64,000 nt of DNA from Anomaloglossus baeobatrachus (GCF_048569485.1 NC_134353.1:430921399-430985398); one strand, 5' to 3'. Shown: positions 10,150 through 21,618, numbered from the stretch's first letter. Program-made: numbers and translations. The notes: generated from the sequence alone by a model not told the origin.

Positions 10150-10860
10150 TCCTGGTGCTGTGTGACTCCTCCCTCCACCCAGTGCTGTGAGCCCTCCACT
10201 CAGTGCTGTGTACCCTACTACTGTGTACGCCTACTAGTGCGGAGTGCCACTCCCCAGTGCTGTGTGCCCCCAGGCCCTAAATGCTGTGTGCCACCCCTCC
10301 CCTGAATGCTGTGTGCCATCCATCCAAGTACTGTGTGCCATTAATCTAAGTGCTGTGTGCCTCCTCCCCAGTGCTGTGTGCCACTCCCCGGTGCTGTCCA
10401 TGCCAACCCCCAGTGCTATCTGTGCTCCCTTGGTGATTTCTGTGCTCTCCCAGTCCTGTCTGTGCCACTGCCATTGTTGTCCATGCTAAGCAGTACTGTC
10501 TGTGCCCCTATCAGTGATTTCTGAGCCCCAGTCCCTCCAGTGATGTATATAACCCCAGCTTCTCCTGTAATTTATGTGCCCTAGTCTCTCCAGTGATGTA
10601 TATGCCCTCAGCCCCTTCTGTGATATATGCCCCCAGAATGTCCTGTAATGTATATACCCCCAGCCCGTCCTGTGATTTATATATGCCCTAGCCCCTCCTG
10701 TGATGTATATGCCCTCAGCATCTCCTGTAATTTATGAGCCCCAGTATCCCCTGTGATGTGTATGCCCCAGCATCTCCTGTGATATCTATGCCCCAACCCC
10801 TTCTGTGATGTATGTGCCCCCCACATCTCCTATCGGATGTATATGATTTACCAATCTGTT
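10150..10860. repeat. Two adjoining degenerate minisatellites
   Basis: 10,150-10,500 repeats a ~17-30-bp unit around CCCAGTGCTGTGTGCC. 10,510-10,860 repeats a ~26-30-bp unit around CCTCCTGTGATGTATATGCCC. Both are pyrimidine rich with similar syntax and may share an origin. The Cys/Pro-rich frames within them are not genes. Confidence 0.85.
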
Positions 10861-10979
10861 GATTGTGCTCCAGACCGACACAAACCTGGAAAAGCATTTG
10901 TGAGACGCAACATGATCAATAGAACCAAACATCACAGCTGCACCAAAGAGAAGCAGCTCTAACCACCACAGCAGGGTGT

Positions 10980-11110
10980 AGGGGTGAGTTAATTATTTGT
11001 TTGACCAAATTTATTAGGTTCATTTTCAAGCTGATAATATTTTGCGGCTCCCAAAGTTTGGTAGAAATTTCCAAATGGCCCTTGGCAGTAAAAAGGTTCC
11101 CTACCCCTGC
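10980..11110. mobile_element. hAT (Charlie-like) terminal fragment
   Basis: It ends GGTTCCCTACCCCTG at about 11,095-11,109, the typical hAT/Charlie terminus CAGGGGTNGGGAACC read outward, preceded by the usual GCGGCTCCCAAAG...TGGCCCTTGGCAG block. Only one end is clear; there is no transposase. Confidence 0.55.
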
Positions 11111-12715
11111 ATTAAGGTGTTAAAAAGACAAATAAGCATTAGATGAAAACATGAGGATCTGTAAAAGTCCCCATACACATTCGACTAGTGAAGGCCAAAT
11201 TGGTAGATACTAATCGGTTTGGTCAACAGTCTAATGTGTATGGAGGTCCCTCCAACAATCACAGTCGGAGGAATGAAGAAAATGGCATATGCAGTTTCAG
11301 ACTGGGAATCATTTTGTTCCTCAAGATATAAGTTCAGAGGACAAAAGAGCACATTTTAGAGAAAGTGCTCCTGCGAGAGATTTGGCCAAGCTAGACAGGG
11401 CCACCTTAATAGATGTGATAAATTGGCAGTTAAAATTTTGCCAATTGAGCCATAACATTTTTAAAAATCTGCATGTGCTTATATCCTGATGAAGACGTCT
11501 GAAAACGTAGATAATAAAACTGCACCAAGTCTACATTGCATCTTGGACGATTCTTTTGGATCTCCATTAGCAGCAAAGATGACCCACCTACTGTTTCTCT
11601 TTTGGTATAAAATTTTAAAAAAAGGCCCACAACATAAAATACTAGTTGAAAATATAAAGAAACCCCCGTCAATAAATAGTAATAATATACCACAATTATC
11701 AGAATAATGAGCATTTTACATATACTGTTCAATGATGAAGGAACACATTAAGCTACAAATATTTTTATTTTCTCCAGAAGACAAGCAAATCGATTGGAGA
11801 CAAAGCATGTTATAGTATTTTATTACTTTTCCTTAAGATATGCTTTACTATCCATGCAGAGGGAATACACAATTAGATTTATTCAAATAAATGTTAAGGC
11901 ACTATTCTCTTTGCAAATCCAATTTTCTGTATCCCAAGGCATTATTTACACTTGCATGTCTTAATCGGTATTGACAAGTTAAAACTTCAGAAAAACTTTG
12001 GTTTTAACTTACTAAAATAGATAAGGGGAAGCGGTCTTCTACAAAAATTAATTTACTTCCATGTATACTAATAAACTGCAATTTAATTGTTTGGCAGTTA
12101 GCTGGTTCATAAGCTACAGAAAGAAGCTTAAGCTATATTCTCCCAGTTGCTGCACGCTTCCAGTCAGCAGGGCGGTGCAAGAGCTATAACATTTCTTTGC
12201 AAACACAAGCTGCAAAGCTGGCTGACAGTCAAGATGCAGGAGAAGTGATAATCACTGGGGAACAATTTGAAAAAAAATTTCTGTTGAGTTAGGTTTTTGA
12301 GCTGATTTATACTAAAATTGGCATGCTGATTCCAAAAATGTAGTCAGTTTTTTTCTATCACGTCACATTTTTCCTCCTCAACTTACCTGCCATAGAAGCA
12401 CAATTGCACTGATTTCTGTAATAAGACTTGTTATCTGAGTACAATTCGACTCATATAGAGCTACGTGGCAACTTGTAAGAGTAGTCACAACTGAGACAGT
12501 GTGGTGAGAGGTGTGTGCAGCTACCAATACGTCATAATTATCAATATCTTTACATAAAAAATGTATCATAGTAGGAATAAATAGGATTTGTGATAGCTTT
12601 TCTCTTTACATTGGGTGCTTAGTTGTAATTTATATATCTTTTATGATTTTTTTCTTTGTTAGTTTTCAAAGCTTGTAACTTTCAATCTCAGTGTTTTATT
12701 TACTTATGTACATAT
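11111..12715. other. No gene recognised
   Basis: About 1.6 kb. A possible MITE relic with inverted text CATACACATTCGACTAG / CTAATGTGTATGG spans 11,172-11,243. A hammerhead-like motif sits at 11,480-11,515. The rest (11,700-12,700) is A/T-rich and looks unique; it could hold introns or the promoter of the coding frame that follows. Confidence 0.4.
11480..11515 (+). ncRNA. Hammerhead-like motif, degenerate
   Basis: Stem I TATC/GATA, core CTGATGA at 11,486-11,492, a short AGA-CG-TCT hairpin as stem II, then GAAAACGTA at 11,501-11,509, followed by AATAAA near 11,513. An extra A in the GAAA/stem III segment makes cleavage unlikely. The layout matches a PLE tail. Confidence 0.4.
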
Positions 12716-12729
12716 TTCCTTTGTTTCAG
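12716..12729 (+). promoter_or_regulatory. Candidate splice acceptor
   Basis: Pyrimidine-rich tract ending TTTGTTTCAG at 12,720-12,729. The sequence right after it (12,730 on) reads as a Cys-containing peptide (CLNNPDSFCYIYG) similar to the N-terminus of the protein family found just downstream. That suggests an exon boundary or the relic of one. Confidence 0.45.
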
Positions 12730-12796
12730 ATCACGTCTGCTCCTTCTTCCTCTCGTCGTAAATGCCTAAACAACCCTGACTCCTTCTGCTATATTT

Positions 12797-14410
12797 ATGG
12801 TGTTTTCACCATTCCAGTTCAAAAGGGCAAACATCAGTGCATTTGTCAAACAAGCATATTTTAAAGTAAAACTCGGTGATCAAGATAAGCCATGGGCCCC
12901 TCACATAGTGTGCAAGCAGTGTGTCGAGAGTTTACGGATGTGGACCAAAGGAACACGTGAAAAGTTGGCATTTGGTATCCCCATGGTGTGGAGAGAGCAA
13001 GAAAGTCATTCCACAGACTGTTACTTCTGTTTAGTGAAAACATCAGGATTTAACAGGAAAAATAAAAGTAAAATAGTTGACGGAAGATTTGGATATTCTA
13101 TCAGACCAATGCCTCATTCAGCTGAAATTCCAGTGCCAGTTTTCGAACAGCTACCATATCTAGAAGTTCTGAGTGATGCTGACGAACACAGTGACCGCAA
13201 TGATGCAGAATTTGAAATTCACAAGGATTCAGTTCGTAAGGGATTTGATCAGCACGAGTTAAATGATTTAGCATGTGAATTGGGCTTATCAAAAAAAGCT
13301 TCAGAATTACTAGCATCAAGGCTGAATGAGAAACAGTTACTTGAACAAGGAGCGAAGGTATCATACTTTCGTACTAGAGAAAGTACATGTTTGCAGTACT
13401 TTTGGTGTGACAGCGGTTTTGTGTTTTGCCATAATATTCCTGGTTTACTACAAGAATTAGGGCTTTCAATGTACAATCCAAATAAATGGCGACTGTTTAT
13501 TGATAGCTCAAAGCGGAGTCTTAAGTGTGTCCTTCTACACAATGGCAATTTATTTGGTGCAGTCCCTATTGGGCATTCTGTCTCTCTTCGTGAAGAACAT
13601 GGAGATGTAAAGAGAGTTATTGAGTTATTGAAATACGACACACACAATTGGATCATCTGTGTTGACCTTAAAATGGTTTGCTTCCTTCTTGGTCAGCAAC
13701 GTGGGTACACAAAGTATCCCTGCTTTCTCTGTATGTGGGATAGCAGAGCTCGAGAAAAGCATTGGGTTGAGTCGAATTGGCCTCCAAGATTTGGTCTTAA
13801 ACCTGGAGATCCTAACATTCTACATCAGCCACTTGTTGACAGGAAGAATATACTATTCCCACCTCTGCACATAAAACTAGGTCTCATGAAGCAATTTGTA
13901 AAAGCATTGTCAACTGACGGCGACTGTTTTAAGTACATCATGTTGCCACTTCCTGGACTGTCCATTGAAAAAATCAAGGCTGGTGTGTTTGATGGTCCAC
14001 AAATTCGACAGCTCATCAAAGATGAACATTTCACCGGGAGTATGTCAGATCTTGAGACGAATGCTTGGTTATCATTCAAAGACGTCGTCAAGAACTTTCT
14101 TGGAAATACATGTGCCAGTAATTACAAAGAAATTGTTCAGAAACTATTGGAGAGCTACAAAGTGCTTGGTTGCAACAGGAGTATTAAACTACATTTTCTG
14201 CATTGCCATCTTGCCAACTTTCCGGAAAATCTTGGTAATGTTAGCGATGAGCAAGGTGAACGATTTCACCAAGATTTGAAGGTTAGGGAAGACCGTTACC
14301 AGGGTAGATGGGATGTACATATAATGGCTGACTATTGCTGGAGCATCAAACGTGATTGTCCTCAAGTTAAACACTCCAGAAAAAGCTATAAATGTACCTT
14401 ATTACCTTAA
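12797..14410 (+). CDS. Uncharacterised multi-copy animal protein ('EQGERFHQD' family), possible RNase H-fold nuclease
   Basis: 537 codons, the longest intact frame in the window. I recognise it as one of a family of unnamed proteins found in many copies in insects, cnidarians and lower vertebrates; I know of no assigned function. N-terminal third: zinc-ligand-like pairs C39-C42 (VCKQC) and C75-C78 (CYFC). C-terminal two thirds, strongly family-like: WRLFIDSSKRSLK (D236), IICVDLK (D290), KYPCFLCMWDSR (C309, C312, D315), PPLHIKLGLMKQFVKAL (~355-371), KLHFLHCHL (~464-472), SDEQGERFHQD (E485-D493), YQGRW and ADYCWSIKRD. Spaced acidic residues after beta-strand-like stretches, plus a Cys pair, resemble DDE-type transposases; this is inference. 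The start is the first Met. A family-like peptide upstream (12,730-12,815) lies in another frame, so the N-terminus is frame-shifted or spliced. An AT microsatellite starts about 10 bp after the stop. Confidence 0.7.
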   Translation: MVFSPFQFKRANISAFVKQAYFKVKLGDQDKPWAPHIVCKQCVESLRMWTKGTREKLAFGIPMVWREQESHSTDCYFCLVKTSGFNRKNKSKIVDGRFGYSIRPMPHSAEIPVPVFEQLPYLEVLSDADEHSDRNDAEFEIHKDSVRKGFDQHELNDLACELGLSKKASELLASRLNEKQLLEQGAKVSYFRTRESTCLQYFWCDSGFVFCHNIPGLLQELGLSMYNPNKWRLFIDSSKRSLKCVLLHNGNLFGAVPIGHSVSLREEHGDVKRVIELLKYDTHNWIICVDLKMVCFLLGQQRGYTKYPCFLCMWDSRAREKHWVESNWPPRFGLKPGDPNILHQPLVDRKNILFPPLHIKLGLMKQFVKALSTDGDCFKYIMLPLPGLSIEKIKAGVFDGPQIRQLIKDEHFTGSMSDLETNAWLSFKDVVKNFLGNTCASNYKEIVQKLLESYKVLGCNRSIKLHFLHCHLANFPENLGNVSDEQGERFHQDLKVREDRYQGRWDVHIMADYCWSIKRDCPQVKHSRKSYKCTLLP

Positions 14411-14416
14411 ATACTT

Positions 14417-14422
14417 TAAATA

Positions 14423-14517
<95 letters not shown>

Positions 14518-14520
14518 ATA
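14417..14520. repeat. (AT)n microsatellite
   Basis: About 100 bp of almost pure AT dinucleotide, just after the stop codon of the uncharacterised gene. Confidence 0.95.
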
Positions 14521-14984
14521 AAATCTCCTTTGTAAAAAACCTGATAGTGTTAAAAAACATTTGTCATGCCTATTTCTTATATATTTCATTTTTTGTTTAT
14601 ATTGTACTATTTAAAAAAAAAAAACACACACTTTTTAGGTACAGTAGTTTACATATTTTTGAGAAGACAACAATCCTATAGTTCAAAAACTTGACGTGAT
14701 AGAGAAAAACTGAGATCATTTCTGGATTCAGCATACAAAAATTAATTAAGAACAGTTGTCTGACCTAACTCCTAAAAAATTGCGTTCCCCAGTGAATTGC
14801 ATGATCACAATAGTGCAATATGCAGTGTAACTGCTTGCAAATATGCAGTGCAATATGCAGCGTAACTGCTTGCAAATACACAACGTGGGCACATAGCCTA
14901 ACTGATGTTCCCGTTATGCTGCTAAACATGATACTGTATATGTGCAAGTAAGTAGTATTTTCAGATGGGACAGGTTCCATTTAA
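14521..14984. other. No gene; short internal duplication
   Basis: 14,815-14,880 holds the phrase TGCAGTGTAACTGCTTGCAAATA twice with one substitution (14,820 and 14,857), cited here only in part as GTAACTGCTTGCAAATA. 14,880-14,900 resembles the end of GTGGGCACATAGCC-type MITEs and 14,968-14,982 the end of the AAAGGGAACCTGTC-type MITE. These are decayed fragments. Confidence 0.5.
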
Positions 14985-15449
14985 AAAGGTGCTGTTCACT
15001 ACTAGGACAACCACTTCTCATTCAACGTTTCCCCAATTAAAATATTAAAGCCTATAATCACCTCTGGTGGTGACGCTGTTGCAGCAGTGTCGGCATTTAC
15101 ATTCCAGAGGCTCTTGTAAGGTTGTGATGTCATGAGAGTCCCGTGCCCAATCACCGCTGGCTTCTCGCCTTGCCTTTGGACAAATGATTAATCAACAGCA
15201 AGTGAATGGCCAGCCGCAGCTCTCACTTTCTTTTGATTAGTCATTTGTCTAAAGGTGGGAAGAAAGAAGCAAGCAGTGATTTGATGCTGGGCTTGCATGA
15301 TGTCACAACCTCACAAGAGCCCCTGGAACACAAGCACTGACACTGCTGAGACGGTGCCACTACCGGAGGAGAGTATAATTTTTTTTTTAATTTTAATTAG
15401 GCTAAACATATGTAATGAGAAAAGGTTGTCCTAGCAGTGGACAACCTCT
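14985..15449. mobile_element. MITE with long inverted ends (~465 bp)
   Basis: Left end GTTCACTACTAGGACAACC (~14,993-15,011) and right end GGTTGTCCTAGCAGTGGAC (15,424-15,442), with inner inverted homology (AGGCTCTTGTAAGGTTGTGA near 15,107 against TCACAACCTCACAAGAGCCC near 15,302). There is no coding. Target duplication unclear. Confidence 0.75.
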
Positions 15450-16524
15450 AAGCAAAATACTACTTAAAATATGCAGGTATTAATGGTACATTATAACAGT
15501 GGATTTTACCAGAGAGGCATCAAAACTTGGACAATAGAGAACTAAATTCCAGTATTGGTGAGAATAGCCCTCTCCAAGTAATTGTAGTGCCATACTTTAA
15601 GCCATGATAAGAATTTTGAGTTTTTACCTAGAAGACGACTGAATCATGTGCTCAAGTAGCAAATAAGCTGCAGATTTTCAACATAGCATCCACATTGAAA
15701 TCCTAAATTACTGTACAATGTATATGAAGAGAAGTTATAGACAAAACAAACAATAACAAAATCATTTATATCTCAAGTAAAAAAAAAATAAGAAGAATAG
15801 GTGTAAAGCATCATAGACACAGCAGGAATCTAAGCAGCATATACTGTAAAATCTTCTGCATGTGCACATGACTATAGTAACCAAAAGACTCATATTATAA
15901 GATGCTAATGACTTGTTTTCATAGAATGACATTATTATGACACACTGATGCTTGTGTGTTCACTCCTGACTATGCCGAATATTTATTAAGCTAAAATCGA
16001 CCATTCTCATGATGCCTAGCCACGTGGTATTGTTGAACTTCAAACTACTTAGTCTTGGGTTTTCTACTTGATTAGAATCATAAGTTACAGATGATCACTG
16101 CAAAATAAAATAAAAATCTTCAGTGGGTTAAAAAAAACACAAACATGAAGAGTTAAATGGTAGAGGAGTAGAAAGTCATATGTTTTGTTAGTGATCAATG
16201 GAAGACTGCTCCGTAAATACTATGCTTGTTCAGAGCTATGATTGATTGCTCTCAGTGAGAGAAACAAAATTAAAATTTTGTAGTTCTGATACCTTTTAAT
16301 GGCTAACTAAGATAAAAATAAAATATGATGTTATGTTCAGAATGTTCAGAGCTAGAGACAGGCTGGATTTATGCTGTGTGACAACAGCCATTGAACAACC
16401 ACCAATTAGTCCTCGCTTAATAGCATGTTTACACAGACCCATCACAGTTCCAATGCACACAGAACTATTGGCAATATATTGTTCTATGCTAATAGGCTGT
16501 CATTGTTCTCGGCAACAAGCTTAA
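15450..16524. other. No gene recognised
   Basis: About 1.07 kb of A/T-rich, apparently unique sequence; 16,360-16,520 shares blocks with the repeat near 8,900-9,200. I see no coding, RNA gene or mobile element. Confidence 0.45.
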
Positions 16525-18348
16525 AGCTGGATTCACACATAGCGACAGCGACGTCGCTGTTAAGTCACCATTTTCTGTGACGCAACAGCGACCTAGTATG
16601 TCGCTGTTTGACAGCTAAGCAGCGATCATAACACCGCAGACGCAGCAGCGATCATAACGACACGCATCGCTGTGGAAGCCATGCTGCACTTGGTAACTAA
16701 TGTAAATATCGGGTAACCATTACCCGATATTTACCTTGGTTACAAGCGCACACGCGTAGCGCTGGCTCCCTGCTCTCCTAGCCAGGGTACACATCGGGTT
16801 AATTACCCGATGTGTACTCCTGCTCCGGCTACGTGTGCAGGGAGCCAGTGCTAAGTGGTGTGCTCTCACGCTGCCAGTGCCAGCTCCCTGCTCACGTAGC
16901 TGGAGTTCACATCGGGTAATTAACCCGATGTGTACTCTGGCTAGGAGTGCAGGGAGCCGGCACTGGCAGCGTGAGAGCAGCGGTGCTAGTAACTAATGTA
17001 AATATCAGGTAACCAAGGAAAGGGCTTCTTGGTTACCCGATGTATACCTTGAGACAGGAGAAGAAGAGTTGCTGTATATAGGGATCAACCAATGCGTTTT
17101 TGTTTAATTCAAAAAATTATTTTATTGGTACAAAAATTTGTGCATACATAGAATCCACACAAGACAGTGATGGGGTTAAAAACATTTAAAATAATCAACA
17201 AACACCCCAATACATTGTTCCATGTCAGGAACCTGACACCAAAATTCCGAGTACCACTATACTAGATGTACCATACAATAATAAATCCAGGTGGGATACA
17301 GAGCATAAATGTCATCAGTTACTACAATCATATACCCAATAGTGCATAAAAGTATAGCATACTATCTGACACCACCATTGTTAAATGCAATGTAATAATT
17401 ATAGACCACCAGCAGGACAAAAAAAAAAAACCTTATGTAAAGGAAATCAGCATACATGTTGCAACACCCCATACCCACACCAATCCTGGGGATCTTGCAC
17501 TGCTTTAAATCTGGACCTCAGCAGGTGGTAATATAACCTGGTGTTTCATCTCGGACGCCTTTGGTTCGCTGGTGTTTTACCTTACTTAAATCGGTCTGTT
17601 GTATGCTGATTTCCTATACATAGGGTTTTTTTTGTCCTGCTGGTGGTCTATAATTATTACATTGTATTTAACAATGGTGGTGTCAGATAGTATGCTATAC
17701 TTTTATGTACTATTGGGTATATGATTGCAGTAACTGATGACATTTATGCTCTGTATCCCACCTGGATTTATTATTGTATGGTACATCTAGTATAGTGGTA
17801 TTCGGAATTTTGGTGTCAGGTTCCTGACATGGAACCATGTATTGGGATGTTCGTTGATTATACATATTTTAAATGTTTTTAACCCCATCACTGTCTTGTG
17901 TGGATTCTATGTATGCACACATTTTTGTACCAATAAAATAATTTTTTGAATTGAACAAAAACGCATTGGTTGATCCCTATATACAGCAACTCTTCTTCTC
18001 CTGTCCTAATTTGCCCTAATTTTGCTGATGGTGATCCCGATAGGGGAAAGGTGCCCCCTTATTCTATAAATCCCGATGTTTACCTTGGTTACAGCTTACC
18101 GCAGGCTGCCAGACGCTGGCTCCTGCTCCCTGCTCGCTTCAGTTCGTCGCTCTCTCGCTGTCACACACAGCAATGTGTGCTTCACAGCGGCAGAGCGACG
18201 AGCAAAAAATGAAGCAGGACATTCAGCAATGAGCGGCGACCTCACAGCAGGGGCCAGCTCGTTGCTGGATGTCACAAACCGCGACAGCGACGTCACAGAA
18301 AATGGTGACGTAGCAGCGACGTCGTTGTCGCTGTGTGTGACACCACCT
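16525..18348. mobile_element. PIF/Harbinger-type MITE, split by a 1-kb insertion
   Basis: Ends AGCTGGATTCACACA (16,525) and GTGTGTGACACCACCT (to 18,348), flanked by TAA on both sides (16,522-16,524 and 18,349-18,351), the 3-bp TWA duplication of PIF/Harbinger. It is the same family as 45,413-46,247 and, without the insertion, about the same length (~790 against 835 bp). The interior is built of inverted blocks such as CACATCGGGTTAATTACCCGATGTG. Confidence 0.75.
17052..18071. mobile_element. Fold-back insertion (~1.02 kb) with ~400-bp inverted arms
   Basis: It lies inside the MITE above and is flanked by a 16-bp target duplication (CCCGATGTATACCTTG at 17,036-17,051 and CCCGATGTTTACCTTG at 18,072-18,087, one mismatch). 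17,057 to about 17,455 recurs inverted at about 17,608-18,005 with very few differences, around a ~150-bp unique centre. The right arm ends with AATAAAATAATTTTTTGAATTG, here cited as AATAAAATAATTTTTTG, like a retroelement 3' tail. Duplication length and inverted tails fit a PLE-derived insertion; no coding is left. Confidence 0.75.
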
Positions 18349-18838
18349 TAAGGCAATATGTGAACAGGATTTTACCCCAGAAACTAATAATAGGTGCATG
18401 TAGCTCCTTCATTGATATGTCCAGCAATTCCTTTTGCATGGCTAGTCTATTCCTGTTACTGAGACATTCCTGTTTCCATTGGTATGCAAATTAGGTTGTA
18501 AATCTGCAGCCCCTACACTCAAGCTGTATTCTCTAGCCAGCCCCACATCTTCTTGCTTAACTGACAGTCTCTATACTGTGTGACGGTCATGCCTCATTTT
18601 GGAGATTCAATCTGGAGACCTATTGTTACATGGTCGGTTCCTCAGTCTGTTCACCTATTACCTTTTCTTCTCTGTCCAAATACTGATGGTTCCAATTGTC
18701 TTTGTTCTTGCCTCTTGGTTCCAGGAGTTTCTAATTTTCCTGTTTTGGTCAGCACCATCATATTGTGGGTTGGGTTTTATATGTTCACCTTTCATTGCAC
18801 TTCCTTGCTGGCTATACCTCTAGCTGTACTTGTGCTTA
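18349..18838. other. No gene recognised
   Basis: About 490 bp between two MITEs. Leu/Phe/Ser-rich frames at 18,580-18,830 have no domain I recognise and overlap each other in several frames, so I do not call them. Confidence 0.5.
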
Positions 18839-20685
18839 GGCCATGTGTACACGTGTGCTTTTTTCCTGCATTTTGGCTGCGTTTTAAACTGCACTGTGTC
18901 ATTGACAAAATGCATACGTTGTGCTTCCCCAGCAAAGTCTATGAGAAGGCAGAAATTTCAATACAACGTTACTTTTTTTAGGCAGCGTTTTGTTTGTCAA
19001 ATATTTGTCAAAATCGGTGTAAAAAAAAAAAAAAAAAAAAAAAGCAGCATGTCACTTCTTCATTGCGTTTTGGTTGCATTTGCCACCCATTGAAATGAAT
19101 GAGGTGTGTCAAAACACAACCAAAATGTTTAGCTGTGTTTGCACTGCATTTTGGGTTCTTGTCAACAAAAATGCAGGTCTTTTGGTCTCTCTCTCTGTCT
19201 GTGTCGGTCTCTCTTGCTGTGTCGATCGGTCTCACCCCTCTCTCCCTCCTCATACTCACCGATCACTGTTACGGCGGTCACACTGCTCCCACGGCTTCTC
19301 CTGCTTCTAAAAAGTGCCAGCCGCTCATTAGGCCATCTCATATTCACTGCTTCCCTCGCCCACCAGCGCCTATGATTGGTTATAGTCAGACAAGTCCTCA
19401 CACTGAGTGACAGCTGTCAGACTGCAACCAATCACAACTGCCGGTGGGTGGGTCTATATTGCGCAGAAAAATAAATAATTTTAAAAAAATGACGTGATGT
19501 CTCCCACCAATTGAAACCCAGCCAAGATAAAGCCACACAGCTGGGCGCTGGTATTCTCAGACTGGAGAGGCCTATCATTTTTAGGCTGCCCCCCAGCCTA
19601 AAAATATCAGCCAGCTGCCCGGAATTGCCGCATCCATTAGATTCGACAATCCCGGGACCTTACACGGCTCTTCCCGAATTGCCCTGGTGCCATGGCAATT
19701 GGGGTAATAAGAAGTTAATGACAGCCCATAGCTGCCACTAAGTCCTAGGTTAAATCATGGCAGGCATGTATGAGACACCCCCCATGATTAATCTGTAACT
19801 GAAAGTAAATAAACACATACACCCAAAAAATCCTTTATTTGGAATAAAAGACAAAAAGAACACCCTCTTTCACCGCTTTATTAATACCCAAACACCCCTC
19901 CAGGTCCGACATAGTCCACACGAGGTCCCATCACACTTTCAGCTCTGCTACTTCGGAAGCTGACAGCGAGCGGCCATAGAGCACAACCGCTCTCTGTGAG
20001 CTCGACGCAGCAACTGAAGTGAGTCGCGCTATCAGCAATGATGTCACTCAGGTTACCCGTGGCCACAGCTGGAGTCCTCTACCTGTGACAGCAAGTTGCC
20101 CAAGTGACTTAAGTGAGCCACACAATTAGCGGTTACCTCTCTCAGGTGACTTGCGGTCACAGGTGAGTCCTTCACCTGTGACCACAAATCAGGCTGCGAC
20201 ACAGAGACAGAGCCACACCATGAACTTGGGTGAAGCCCGGACGTTACTGCTGTGGACCTCGCACTACTGCCTGTGTCCTGGCACTGACCTCAGAGGTTCA
20301 TCCGAGTTCATGACAGCACACAGAGACAGAGCAGCGCAATAAAAATGAAGTCGGTGAAGCTCTAAGGTCACAGCTGCAGCCCCGCACTATTGCCTGTTTC
20401 CTGGCACTGACCTCGGAAGTTCATTGCTTATCGCGCGTCTCTCTGTCTGCTGTCAGCGGGCAGTCATGCTCTACAGTGCTGCTGTGACAGAACAATGATG
20501 CAGCAGAGCTGAATCGCCATGGGACCACACTGTTAAAAATGCATCCAAAACACATGCAAATCGCATCCAAAATGCATGCGTTTTGGATGCATTTTTTGTC
20601 AAATGCAGTGTTTTACAGTTGTCAAAGTCTGCCAGAGGGTGAATTTTTTTGTCAAATCAAGAACGGAGCGTGCGGACATACACCA
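18839..20685. mobile_element. Composite Harbinger-type MITE carrying the shared 'CCAATCA' module
   Basis: The left end GGCCATGTGTACACGTG (18,839) is preceded by TTA (18,836-18,838); the right end ..GCGTGCGGACATACACC is followed by TTA (20,686-20,688). The ends match only in part. The interior (~19,320-20,340) holds the ~1-kb module with CAACCAATCACAACTGCCGG, AGCCAAGATAAAGCCACACAG, and 'AATCCTTTATTTGGAATAAA' that also occurs at 29.0-29.6, 37.6-38.25, 51.1-52.2 and 53.6-54.4 kb. No transposase. Confidence 0.55.
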
Positions 20686-20939
20686 TTAGGCGTTTCAGCT
20701 CTTCAGATAAGGGGTTTACCTTACTGGGTAAATACCTGTTTAATTCCTGCAAGAAGTTTAGTTTGTTTTCTTTCAAAACACCTTTTCCTTTCATCGCTTA
20801 GGTTTTTGGGAGGTTTTACTTGAACCATTTATTTATAGCTCTTTAGCTTTTCCTCTCTTATAAAAAAAAATGTGTTTTAGTTTTCTCACTCTTGGTTCTT
20901 CCAAGAAAGAACAAAGAAGCATATCATAGAGGCACTCCA

Positions 20940-21387
20940 TTAACAATAAGTAAATATAACAACCTTTTATTGAAATATGCACACAAGTTAAAAACTTAAA
21001 AAAAAAAAAACAACTGACACAGACACAGTAAATGCATCTCAAGATGGAGATAAGTAACCAGATATATACCATCAAGGGATATAATATCCAAAAGGTTGCC
21101 TCAATATATATTAAAGACTCCTATTACACTGGGAACCAAGAAATTAGTGACAATAATATACAATGTCAATACAGATTAGACATACCTAAAAACATTTGTC
21201 ACAGAAACAAATATGTAGAAATTTCCTCCAAATGGAGGTTTATAATTTACCCATCCAACTACCAGAGGGTTAATCAGCCATATAAATAGGTGTCAAGTAA
21301 AAATATCACTACCAGACGCGTGTCACTCACTAGTAGAGCTTCATCAGGGGAGAGTTGAGTGAGGAGCATACAACAAAGAAATAAGAT

Positions 21388-21400
<13 letters not shown>
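20940..21400 (-). mobile_element. Penelope-like element tail, minus strand
   Basis: On the minus strand a decayed hammerhead (21,348-21,312) is followed by an A/T-rich tail and a polyadenylation-like signal (TTTATT on the plus strand at 20,967). No coding remains. 20,686-20,939 before it holds no feature I can name. Confidence 0.5.
21312..21348 (-). ncRNA. Decayed hammerhead ribozyme motif
   Basis: On the minus strand CTGATGA (21,347-21,341), one extra A, GCTC..GAG stem II, then GACACGCGTC: A14 is replaced by C and stem I does not pair. A relic of the PLE type. Confidence 0.45.
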
Positions 21401-21418
<18 letters not shown>

Positions 21419-21583
21419 GTATAGAGAGATAGATATATATATATATATATAGAGAGTGAGATAGAGATAGAGATAGATAGAGATATATATATATCTCTAT
21501 CTATCTATCTCTCTCTCTCTATATATATATATATCTATATCTCTCTCTCTCTATATATATATATATATCTATATCTCTCTCTA

Positions 21584-21618
<35 letters not shown>

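Noticed and set aside
10069-10489. Cys/Pro-rich small protein
   Set aside because: It follows the minisatellite period and has no start context or domain.
12797-14410. Assigning the gene to KDZ, hAT or another named transposase family
   Set aside because: None of the signature motifs of those families is present; only general acidic/Cys patterns match.
17728-17760. CTGATGA inside the fold-back insertion
   Set aside because: No GAAA segment follows at a suitable distance. A second partial match near 18,023 (CTGATGG...GAAA) lacks A9 and stem I.
18580-18981. Hydrophobic 133-codon frame that could be a membrane protein
   Set aside because: No family motif; overlapping long frames in other phases and MITE sequence at its end suggest chance.
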